Shown here: positions 32,109 through 39,292 of the stretch, piece by piece
How positions within the stretch are numbered: the stretch's first letter is position 1
Layout: each line of letters opens with the position of its first letter
DNA from: Terrabacter sp040702505
Lineage (GTDB): Bacteria > Actinomycetota > Actinomycetes > Actinomycetales > Dermatophilaceae
DNA: 64,000 nucleotides
Reading direction: 5' to 3'
Assembly (NCBI RefSeq): GCF_040702505.1
Contig: NZ_JBFBLC010000002.1
Coordinates: 372,001-436,000, forward strand
The notes under the pieces: generated by a model
The model's input: only the letters and a program-made list of their open reading frames with translations
Database searches by the model: none
Told to the model about the DNA's origin: nothing
Position numbers and translations under genes: made by a program

Positions 32109-33233
32109 ATGACAGCACCAGCAGCCCCGACACCCGAGACGTCGCAGCCCCCGCTCGCGCCCTACGACGCCGTGCTCCTGCTCGGCTTCGGCGGCCCCGA
32201 GGCGCCTGACGAGGTCATGCCCTTCCTGCGCCGGGTGACCGCCGGTCGCGGCATTCCTGACGAGCGGCTCGAGGCAGTGGGGGAGCACTACCACCACTTC
32301 GGCGGCCGCAGCCCGATCAACGACCAGAACCGGGCCCTGATCGCCGCCCTGCGCGCGGAGCTCGACGCCCGCGGCATCGACACGCCCATCGTGTGGGGCA
32401 ACCGCAACAGCGCCCCCTTCATCGACGACGCCCTGAGCGAGAGCCACGCGGCGGGCCACCGCCGTGTCGTGGCGCTGACGACGAGCGCCTACTCCTGCTA
32501 CTCCTCCTGCCGGCAGTACCGCGAGAACCTCGCGGACGCCCTCGCCACGGTGACCGAGGAGGGGATCGACCTGCGGATCGACAAGGTCGCGCAGTACGCC
32601 CGCCGCCCCGGCTTCGCGGAGGCCAACGCCGGCGTGCTCGTGCAGGCCCTCCGGGCCCTCGACGGGGCACCCGACAGCGAGATCGCGCTGCTCTTCGTCA
32701 CGCACTCCATCCCGGACGCCATGGACGACACGTCCGGTCCGGGTGACGGCGACGGCAACCTCTACCAGCGCCAGCACCTCGCGCTCGCCTCGCAGCTGAC
32801 CGAGGAGGCCAACCGCGTCCTCGGCCGCGACCTCACCGGCGAGCTCGTCTTCTGCTCCCGTTCGGGCCCGCCGAGCCAGCCGTGGCTGGAGCCGGACGTC
32901 AACGACCGGATGCGAGAGCTGGCTGCGGCCGGCATCCGCACCGTGGTGACGGCACCCATCGGGTTCGTCAGCGACCACATGGAGGTCGTCTACGACCTCG
33001 ACACCGAGGCGCAGGAGACCGCCGACGAGCTCGGCCTGACCCACGTCCGCGTGCCGACCGTCGGAGTCGACCCCGTCTTCGTGCGCGACCTCGTCGACGC
33101 GCTCCTCGAGCGCGCCGCCGAGGCCCGAGGCGAGTCCGTGCCGCAGTTCGAGGGGCGCATGCCCTCCGTGTGCGCACCGGGGTGCTGTCCCAACCTGCGC
33201 CAGGCCCGCCCGGCGCTCTGCGGCAGCGACTGA
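32109..33233 (+). CDS. hemH: ferrochelatase (coproporphyrin III type)
   Basis: A 374-residue protoporphyrin-type ferrochelatase. In actinobacteria it inserts iron into coproporphyrin III in the coproporphyrin-dependent haem pathway, so cpfC is an alternative name. It opens with YDAVLLLGFGGPEAPDEVMP, has HHFGGRSPIN, TSAYSCYSSCRQYRENL with active-site residues, LLFVTHSIPDAM and PIGFVSDHMEVVYDLD. Extra cysteines (SCYSSC and the C-terminal CAPGCCPN) fit the [2Fe-2S] cluster of actinobacterial ferrochelatases. GAGGCGGAGAC lies directly before the ATG at 32109. The next gene begins 6 bp later. Confidence 0.92.
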   Translation: MTAPAAPTPETSQPPLAPYDAVLLLGFGGPEAPDEVMPFLRRVTAGRGIPDERLEAVGEHYHHFGGRSPINDQNRALIAALRAELDARGIDTPIVWGNRNSAPFIDDALSESHAAGHRRVVALTTSAYSCYSSCRQYRENLADALATVTEEGIDLRIDKVAQYARRPGFAEANAGVLVQALRALDGAPDSEIALLFVTHSIPDAMDDTSGPGDGDGNLYQRQHLALASQLTEEANRVLGRDLTGELVFCSRSGPPSQPWLEPDVNDRMRELAAAGIRTVVTAPIGFVSDHMEVVYDLDTEAQETADELGLTHVRVPTVGVDPVFVRDLVDALLERAAEARGESVPQFEGRMPSVCAPGCCPNLRQARPALCGSD

Positions 33234-33239
33234 CCCGCC

Positions 33240-34145
33240 GTGGGCACGCATCCCGTCCCGGGCCTGCCCGGCGGCGTCACGGTGGCCGAGCTCGAGCGGC
33301 TCTGCATCACCTTCGCCACCGAGGCGGCGCGCTTCATCCGTGACGAGCGGCCACCGCGGATGGGGGTCTCCGCCACCAAGTCGAGCGAGACCGACGTCGT
33401 CACGGTCATGGACCGTCGCTCGGAGGAGCTGCTGCACGCCCTGATCCAGCGCTCCCGACCGGACGACGGCATCCTCGGCGAGGAGGGCGCCGACGTCGCC
33501 GGCACGTCGGGGCTGACGTGGGTCCTCGACCCCGTCGACGGCACCGTCAACTACCTCTACGAGATCCCCGCGTATGCCGTCTCGGTCGCCGTCGTCGTCG
33601 GCGACCCTCATGGGCAGGCCGGGTGGACTCCGGTGGCCGGGGCGGTCGCCGACCCCTCGCTGCGCCTCGTCCACCACGCAGGCCGGGGCACCGGCGCCTG
33701 GACCAGCCAGGAGGACGCGACGAGCGACCGGACCCCGGTGCGGCTGTCGGTGTCGGGGGAGGAGCGGCTGGCGCGCGCGCTGCTCGCCACCGGTTTCGGC
33801 TACTCCGCAGACGTCCGGGCCCGTCAGGCCCGGGTGCTGCTGCGCGTCCTGCCACGGGTGCGCGACATCCGGCGCATCGGCAGCGCGGCCCTCGACCTCG
33901 TGCGGGTGGCCGACGGCTCCGTCGACGCGTACGCCGAGTCCGGGCTCAACGCGTGGGACCTCGCCGCCGGATGGCTCGTCGTCGAGGAGGCCGGCGGCGT
34001 CGTCGTCGGGCAGGACCTCGACGGCCCACCCGGCAAGGCGCTCACCGTCGCGGCCGGCCCGGGCCTGGTGGGGGAGGTGCACGCCCTCTTCACGACGGCC
34101 GACGAGCCCGACCAGGACCGCGACCACGCTCCCGACCCGGACTGA
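33240..34145 (+). CDS. inositol monophosphatase family protein (SuhB-like)
   Basis: A 301-residue Mg-dependent sugar phosphatase. Metal and phosphate motifs are ILGEEGAD (about 78), WVLDPVDGTVNYLYEIP (about 93-109) and WDLAAGWLVVEEAGG (about 239-253). Mycobacterial SuhB at the equivalent position dephosphorylates inositol-1-phosphate; fructose-bisphosphatase or other activity is possible. GTG start. Overlaps no gene but follows ferrochelatase by 6 bp, so probably shares its transcript, which ends at the strong hairpin just downstream. Confidence 0.88.
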   Translation: MGTHPVPGLPGGVTVAELERLCITFATEAARFIRDERPPRMGVSATKSSETDVVTVMDRRSEELLHALIQRSRPDDGILGEEGADVAGTSGLTWVLDPVDGTVNYLYEIPAYAVSVAVVVGDPHGQAGWTPVAGAVADPSLRLVHHAGRGTGAWTSQEDATSDRTPVRLSVSGEERLARALLATGFGYSADVRARQARVLLRVLPRVRDIRRIGSAALDLVRVADGSVDAYAESGLNAWDLAAGWLVVEEAGGVVVGQDLDGPPGKALTVAAGPGLVGEVHALFTTADEPDQDRDHAPDPD

Positions 34146-34159
34146 CCCGCCTTCGGGCA

Positions 34160-34206
34160 CACGAGGAGCGCCCCACCTGGCCGTGCTGGGTGGGGCGCTC
34201 CTCGTG
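34160..34206 (+). terminator. strong hairpin between convergent genes
   Basis: CACGAGGAGCGCCCCACC (34160-34177) and its exact reverse complement (34189-34206) form a perfect 18-bp stem with an 11-nt loop. There is no T-run, as is common in actinobacteria. It can serve both converging transcripts. Confidence 0.85.
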
Positions 34207-34241
34207 GTCGGGTGCCGGCGGCATACGGCCTCGGCGACGGC

Positions 34242-34427
34242 TCAGGCAGCCTCGAAGCGTGCCAGCTCGGGCACGCGGACGCCGTTCTCGGCCGCCAGCC
34301 GGGCGTAGGACTCCAGCTCACCGGTGCAGACCTGCACGCGGTAGTCGTCACCGGCCCGCTTGGCCTCGGCGAGGTCGCCCAGTGTGTCGTTGACACGCTT
34401 CCTGATCTGGTCGACGAACTCGGTCAT
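34242..34427 (-). CDS. small conserved hypothetical protein
   Basis: A 61-residue, mostly helical, highly charged protein: MTEFVDQIRKRVNDTLGDLA, EAKRAGDDYRVQVCTGELES, YARLAAENGVRVPELARF. GGAGG lies six bases before the ATG at 34427, an excellent ribosome site, and the upstream in-frame codons read as noise. It resembles short helical proteins common beside the phosphatase-dut region in actinobacteria. Function unknown. Confidence 0.78.
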   Translation of the reverse strand: MTEFVDQIRKRVNDTLGDLAEAKRAGDDYRVQVCTGELESYARLAAENGVRVPELARFEAA

Positions 34428-34786
34428 GGTGCACCTCCGCGTCTGGGGTTGTCGTTCGGTCGGGTTCGCAGACCCTACCGTGCCGTGGGACCCCCACTGT
34501 GCACCCCCGTCGGTCGGTGGAAGGCAAAGCGGCGGTGTTCGGTTGGTCCGGAAAGGGTAGGTGTGGTGCGCCGTGGGACGGGCTGTCCCGCCCCTCGGAG
34601 ACCGCAAGATGACAACGGCCGGTCGATCGGGCACCATACGCGCACGCGGACATGTTCCGGACCCCTCGAGAACGCCTTCCGCCGCGCCGGTCCACCCGGG
34701 AAATCCCTTGGGAACAAGCGCGGGTCCACGAGCGTTCTCCGCGTCACAGGCCGCAGGCGCATCACGAGTAGAAGCGAGAAATCCAG
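34428..34786. other. 359-bp divergent intergenic region
   Basis: It separates the 61-residue protein gene (minus) from the DUF4193 gene (plus) and presumably holds both promoters. No additional coding frame or repeat is recognised. Confidence 0.5.
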
Positions 34787-35086
34787 ATGGCAACCGATTA
34801 CGACGCGCCACGCAAGACCGACGACGACCTGAGCGAAGACTCGATCGAGGAGCTCAAGTCCCGTCGGGTCGACAAGACGTCGTCGAGCGTGGATGTCGAC
34901 GAGACCGAGCAGGCCGAGGGCTTCGAGCTCCCGGGCGCTGACCTCTCCGGTGAGGAGCTGTCGGTCCGGGTGCTGCCCAAGCAGGCCGACGAGTTCACGT
35001 GTGGACGGTGTTTCCTCGTCCACCACCGCAGCCAGCTCGCCAAGGAGAGCAACGGCGTGATGATCTGCACGGAGTGCGCCGCCTGA
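34787..35086 (+). CDS. DUF4193 family protein
   Basis: A 99-residue actinobacterial protein. The first 55 residues are acidic (DDDLSEDSIEELKSRRVDK, DETEQAEGFELPG); the C-terminus has a zinc-ribbon-like pair FTCGRCFLVHHRSQLA and MICTECAA. This is the DUF4193 family, which sits near dut in mycobacteria and other actinobacteria. Zinc binding and a nucleic-acid or RNA polymerase link are only suggested by the ribbon. The function is not known. Confidence 0.9.
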   Translation: MATDYDAPRKTDDDLSEDSIEELKSRRVDKTSSSVDVDETEQAEGFELPGADLSGEELSVRVLPKQADEFTCGRCFLVHHRSQLAKESNGVMICTECAA

Positions 35087-35139
35087 TCGCACTCCGGTCG
35101 CGCCGGCGGCAGGTTCAGGAGCAAGTAGGGTCGGTCCTC

Positions 35140-35619
35140 GTGACCGACCCTTGTGCTGTCCCGGTCCGCCGGCTCGACCCGGACCTGCCGCTGCCGTCCT
35201 ACGCGCACCCGGGAGACGCCGGCGCCGACCTGTGCGCGCGCGTCGACGTGACTATCCAGCCCGGCGAGCGGGTGCTGGTGCCGACGGGCGTCGCGCTGGC
35301 GCTACCGCCCGGGCACGCCGGCTTCGTCCACCCGCGCTCGGGGCTCGCGGCCCGCCACGGGATCTCCATCGTCAACGCCCCGGGGACCGTCGACGAGGGC
35401 TACCGCGGCGAGCTGCTCGTCAACCTGGTCAACCTCGACCCGCGGGAGCCCTTCACCGTGCGGCGCGGCGACCGCATCGCCCAGCTCGTGGTGCAGCGAG
35501 TCGAGCGGGTCCGCTTTCTCGACGTGGATTCGCTCGACGAGACGAGTCGGGGTGACACTGGACATGGGTCGACCGGAGGTTTCGGTCCGGGGGACGCCGC
35601 CTCGCCGACACCGGGCTAG
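35140..35619 (+). CDS. dut: dUTP diphosphatase
   Basis: A 159-residue trimeric dUTPase that hydrolyses dUTP to dUMP, keeping uracil out of DNA. All five motifs are visible: DAGADLCA, PRSGLAARHG, NAPGTVDEGYRGEL with the catalytic Asp, RRGDRIAQLVV, and the P-loop-like RGDTGHGSTGGFG. GTG at 35140 gives the typical short N-terminus before VRRLDPDLPLPSYAHPGDAG. In mycobacteria a DUF3093 gene lies between DUF4193 and dut; here only 53 bp separate the two. Confidence 0.94.
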   Translation: MTDPCAVPVRRLDPDLPLPSYAHPGDAGADLCARVDVTIQPGERVLVPTGVALALPPGHAGFVHPRSGLAARHGISIVNAPGTVDEGYRGELLVNLVNLDPREPFTVRRGDRIAQLVVQRVERVRFLDVDSLDETSRGDTGHGSTGGFGPGDAASPTPG

Positions 35620-35745
35620 TCGCCCGGCACGGCCACATCATCGGATACGGTTCGCCGGGCGCTGCGTCAGCGCCACGACGGCCACTGACGGACACGGACG
35701 GGCAGCGCGCCCGCCGGGTTGCAGGACTTCAAAGGACGGATTGAC

Positions 35746-36546
35746 GTGGGACTCTTCAGCCGGGGCAAGTCGAAGGACCGCCCGGACACCAGTGCCGTGG
35801 ACGCCGAGCGCGCGGACGACCTCGCCGGCGACGTCGACCTCGAGGACGAGCGCGAGCCCGATGACGCGGTGGTCGGCGAGCCCGATGCACAGGGCAACGT
35901 GCCGGGCGACGGCACCGCGGGGCCGCTCGACCGTTCGCAGGTCCCCGACGACAGCGACTACCTCAACCTCGGAGCCATCTGGCTGCGCGGCCAGCAGGGC
36001 ATGGAGCTGCGGCTCGAGGTCAACGAGCAGGAGCAGCAGATCACCGGCGTGACGGCCGTCCTCGGCGAGTCCGCCGTGCAGCTGCAGGCGTTCGCGGCGC
36101 CCCGCACCGAGGGTGTCTGGGTCGACATCCGCAACGAGATCGCGGCGAGCATCGTCGACGCCGGCGGCACCGCCGAGGTCATGACCGGCGAGTTCGGCGA
36201 GGAGCTGCTGACGCGGATGCCGCAGGCCGGTCCCGACGGACGCACCGTCTTCATGCCGGCCCGCTTCGTCGGCATCGACGGGCCGCGGTGGTTCCTGCGC
36301 GCGGTCGTGTCGGGCCGGGCTGCCATCGAGCCCACTGCGGCCGAGGCGGTGCACGAGGTGATCCGCACGACCGTGATCGACCGTGGCGACGAGGCCATGC
36401 CGCCGCGAGAGCTGCTGCCGCTTCGACTGCCCGACGCCGAGGGCGCCGAGCAGGCCGAGGGCCCGGCAGCGCCGCAGGGCGGCCCGCGCGACGCCGACGA
36501 CCTCCAGCCCTTCGAGCGCGGTCCCGAGATCACCGAGGTGCGGTGA
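35746..36546 (+). CDS. DUF3710 family protein
   Basis: A 266-residue actinobacterial protein. An acidic disordered N-terminus (about 70 residues) leads into a conserved domain YLNLGAIWLRGQQGMELRLE, VQLQAFAAPRTEGVWVDIRN, MTGEFGEELLTRMP and RWFLRAVVSGRAA, all typical of DUF3710. GTG at 35746 is preceded by AAGGAC at a good distance. It is followed closely by the OB-fold and DUF3159 genes, the same order as downstream of dut in mycobacteria. Function unknown. Confidence 0.9.
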   Translation: MGLFSRGKSKDRPDTSAVDAERADDLAGDVDLEDEREPDDAVVGEPDAQGNVPGDGTAGPLDRSQVPDDSDYLNLGAIWLRGQQGMELRLEVNEQEQQITGVTAVLGESAVQLQAFAAPRTEGVWVDIRNEIAASIVDAGGTAEVMTGEFGEELLTRMPQAGPDGRTVFMPARFVGIDGPRWFLRAVVSGRAAIEPTAAEAVHEVIRTTVIDRGDEAMPPRELLPLRLPDAEGAEQAEGPAAPQGGPRDADDLQPFERGPEITEVR

Positions 36547-36601
36547 TGGACGGCCGGTGTGCGGCTCGCTGCGCCGCACCCATCCCGGCGGGGATGCGCC
36601 C

Positions 36602-36997
36602 GTGAGCGCGGGCCAGCCCGGCGCGCTGCGCCGGCTGACCGAGCGGCTGACCCGCTCCTCGCACGAGCTGGAGGCCGCCGAGCTGCGGCGCGAGTCCTCC
36701 GACCTGCTCGGCGTGGTGCACATCGGCGAGGCCCGGCTGCGCACCAAGGTCACCATCTGCGGCGAGGTGCGCTCGGTGACGCTGCGCCCTCGCGAAGAGA
36801 CTCCGGCCCTCGACGTCGAGGTGTGGGACGGCACCGAGTCGCTGCATTTGGTGTGGCTCGGCCGTCGCCGCATCGCCGGCATCGTGCCCGGCATCAAGGT
36901 GCGCGCCACCGGCCGCATCACCACGCGCCGCAAGCTGCGGGTGATGTTCAACCCGGCCTACGAGATCGTCGGCCGGGCGGGGCAGGCGCATGGCTGA
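36602..36997 (+). CDS. OB-fold nucleic acid-binding protein
   Basis: A 131-residue single OB-fold protein: LGVVHIGEARLRTKVTICGE, VRSVTLRPREETPALDVEVW, then LVWLGRRRIAGIVPGIKVRA and GRITTRRKLRVMFNPAYEIV. This is the DNA-binding beta-barrel seen in tRNA-synthetase-anticodon-type domains. GTG start at 36602. Its end overlaps the DUF3159 start by 8 bp, so translation is coupled. Its partner or substrate is unknown. Confidence 0.87.
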   Translation: MSAGQPGALRRLTERLTRSSHELEAAELRRESSDLLGVVHIGEARLRTKVTICGEVRSVTLRPREETPALDVEVWDGTESLHLVWLGRRRIAGIVPGIKVRATGRITTRRKLRVMFNPAYEIVGRAGQAHG

Positions 36998-37730
36998 GAC
37001 GCCACGCGAGGACGCCGTCCCCGGCACCTCCGAGGTCGAGCCTGGCGCCGACGCGGTGGCGCGCTCCGAGGCGGACCTGCGCCGCTACGTCTACGTCGAG
37101 GAGCTGCTCCGCGACAAGCTCTCCGAGGCCCTCGGCGGATGGCGCGGCGCCGTGGAGTCGGCGGTCCCGACCCTGGCGTTCGCACTGGTGTGGGCCCGCA
37201 CCGAGAACCTCCGCACCGCTCTCGTCGTCGCGGGCGCGTGCGTCGCCCTGCTGCTGGTCGTCCGTCTCGTGCAGCGCCAGGACGCGCGCTTCGTCGCGTA
37301 TGCCGCTGCCGGCGTGGGCATCTCGGCGTTCTTCGCGCTCCGGTCGGGTCGCGCCGAGGACGCCTTCCTCCCCGGGATGCTCCAGAACGCCGGCCTGCTC
37401 GTGCTCCTGCTCGTGACGAACCTGACGCGGTGGCCGCTCTTCGGCTTCGTCGTCGGGGTCGCCGAGCCCGAGGCCTTCGCCGAGAACCCGACCTGGTGGC
37501 GTCGCCACTCCGGCATCGTCAGGGTCGCGGCCCGGCTGGCGTGGGTGCTCATCGCGCTCAACGTGGTGCGCCTGGCGATCATGGTGCCGCTCTACCTCGC
37601 CGAGCAGGTCGCTGCCCTCGGCATCGCCAAGGTCGTGCTCGGCTGGCCCGCCTACCTCGTCGCGATCACGGCGATGGGAGCCATCCTGCTGCGCGGCCGG
37701 ACGCCGATCGACCCGAGCCGCGTCTCCTGA
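36990..37730 (+). CDS. DUF3159 membrane protein
   Basis: A 246-residue integral membrane protein of the DUF3159 family, with about six membrane segments (for example VESAVPTLAFALVWA, ALVVAGACVALLLVVRLV, NAGLLVLLLVTNL, RLAWVLIALNVVRLAIMVPL) and a short acidic N-terminus. The PLFGFVVGVAEPEAFAENPT loop and WWRRH are family hallmarks. It ends the plus-strand operon and is convergent with the TrkA gene 53 bp away. Function unknown. Confidence 0.9.
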   Translation: MAETPREDAVPGTSEVEPGADAVARSEADLRRYVYVEELLRDKLSEALGGWRGAVESAVPTLAFALVWARTENLRTALVVAGACVALLLVVRLVQRQDARFVAYAAAGVGISAFFALRSGRAEDAFLPGMLQNAGLLVLLLVTNLTRWPLFGFVVGVAEPEAFAENPTWWRRHSGIVRVAARLAWVLIALNVVRLAIMVPLYLAEQVAALGIAKVVLGWPAYLVAITAMGAILLRGRTPIDPSRVS

Positions 37731-37783
37731 CGCATCGCCTGGCGCTCAAGCACGGGGCCGAGTCGGCCGGTCAGCCTTCGGGC

Positions 37784-38470
37784 TCAGCCCTCGGCCGCCA
37801 GCCGGTGGCGCTCCGCGGGAGCCACGAGCTCCTGGAGCCGGTCCTCCTGCTCGGTCGTGGTGATGAAGAGCAGCTCGTCGCCGGCCTCGATCGCGTCGTC
37901 GCTCGTCGGGGCCAGCGGGCGCTCCTCCCGGATGATGGCCACGAGCACCGTGTCGGTCGGCCACTCGACGTCGCCCACCCGGCGCCCCGCGAAAGGGCTG
38001 CCGTCGGGGAGGGTGATCTCGACCATCGAGGCACGCCCCTGCTGGAACTCGAAGATCCGCACGAGGTCGCCGATGCTCACGGCTTCCTCGATGAGGGCCG
38101 TCATCAGGCGCGGCGTGGACACGGCGACGTCGACGCCCCAGGACTCGTCGAACATCCACTCGTTCTTGGGGTTGTTGACCCGGGCCACGGTGCGCGGCAC
38201 CCCGAACTCGGTCTTGGCCAGGAGCGACAGCACGAGATTGGCCTTGTCGTCGCCGGTGGCGGCGACGCAGACGTCGGACTCCTCCAGGCGGGCCTCCTCG
38301 AGGGCCGCCAGCTCGCAGGCATCGGCCAGCAGCCACGAGGCCTCGGGGACCCGGGAGGCCTGGACGTCGTCGGCGTCCTTGTCGATGAGCAGCACCTGGT
38401 GGCCGTTGGCCAGCAGCTCGCGGGCGATGGACCGGCCGACGCTTCCGGCTCCGGCGATGACGACGCGCAT
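37784..38470 (-). CDS. TrkA-family potassium uptake regulator (second of a pair)
   Basis: A 228-residue cytoplasmic protein. The N-terminal RCK Rossmann domain starts MRVVIAGAGSVGRSIARELL with the GxGxxG nucleotide site and has LLIDKDADDVQASRV; a TrkA-C domain follows from about 140. It corresponds to CeoC in the mycobacterial ceoBC pair and would gate a K+ transporter in response to NAD(H) or ATP. It lies 23 bp downstream of the other TrkA gene on the same strand. No Trk membrane subunit adjoins; the nearby APC permease may be the partner (inference). Confidence 0.9.
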   Translation of the reverse strand: MRVVIAGAGSVGRSIARELLANGHQVLLIDKDADDVQASRVPEASWLLADACELAALEEARLEESDVCVAATGDDKANLVLSLLAKTEFGVPRTVARVNNPKNEWMFDESWGVDVAVSTPRLMTALIEEAVSIGDLVRIFEFQQGRASMVEITLPDGSPFAGRRVGDVEWPTDTVLVAIIREERPLAPTSDDAIEAGDELLFITTTEQEDRLQELVAPAERHRLAAEG

Positions 38471-38493
38471 GGGGGTTCTCTCCTGGGTGCCGG

Positions 38494-39156
38494 TCAGTGG
38501 GGGGCCGGGGCCTGGTCGCAGACGCTCTCGACCCGGGCGAGGTCGTCGCGCGGGACGGCCAGGTGCACGAGGTCACCCTGCTGCACGACCATGTCGGGAC
38601 GCGGCAGCATGCCCTCACCGAGACGGGTGACGTAGGCGACGCGGGCGCCGGTCTGCTCCTCGAGGTCCGTGAGGTGCCGGCCCACCCACGGCTCGGCGAG
38701 CGGCACCTCGGCGATGACGATCTTGCCGCTCGGGTCGGTGAGCTCCGGCACGGCGCCCTGGGGCAGCAGCCGCTGGATCATCTGGTCGGCCGTCCAGCGC
38801 ACGGTCGCGACCGTGGGGATGCCGAGCCGCTGGTAGACCATGGCCCGCTGCGGGTCATAGATGCGCGCGGCCACGTGCTCGACACCGAAGGTCTCCCGCG
38901 CGACACGAGCGGCGAGGATGTTGGAGTTGTCGCCGCTGCTCACGGCGGCGAACGCGTAGGCCTCGCGGATGCCGGCGGCGACGAGCGTGTCGCGGTCGAA
39001 GCCGATGCCGGTCACCGTCTGGCCCTCGAAGGAGGTGCCGAGACGACGGAACGACGAGGCGTCCGAGTCGATGATCGCGACGTCGTGACCGGCCCGGCCG
39101 AGGGTGCGCGCGAGGGTCGAGCCGACGCGGCCGCAGCCCATGATGACGAAGTGCAC
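38494..39156 (-). CDS. TrkA-family potassium uptake regulator (first of a pair)
   Basis: A 220-residue RCK protein. VHFVIMGCGRVGSTLARTLG opens the NAD-binding Rossmann fold, with VAIIDSDASSFRRL next, and a TrkA-C domain from about residue 135 (GKIVIAEVPLAEPWVGRHLT). It corresponds to mycobacterial CeoB. The GTG at 39156 was chosen because it begins directly at the Rossmann fold; the longer frame overlaps the divergent permease gene. Together with the neighbouring TrkA it may form a heteromeric gating ring. Confidence 0.9.
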   Translation of the reverse strand: MHFVIMGCGRVGSTLARTLGRAGHDVAIIDSDASSFRRLGTSFEGQTVTGIGFDRDTLVAAGIREAYAFAAVSSGDNSNILAARVARETFGVEHVAARIYDPQRAMVYQRLGIPTVATVRWTADQMIQRLLPQGAVPELTDPSGKIVIAEVPLAEPWVGRHLTDLEEQTGARVAYVTRLGEGMLPRPDMVVQQGDLVHLAVPRDDLARVESVCDQAPAPH

Positions 39157-39292
39157 GGACGCGACGGTACACCGTGGGGACCGAGCCCACCGTCCGGCTC
39201 GCGACGCGCGGGGAAGGGCGCACACGGCATACGTCCTCGGTGGCCGCAGGCGGCTGTCGGGGCACCTCCGCGATCCGTCATACTCTGTCGTC

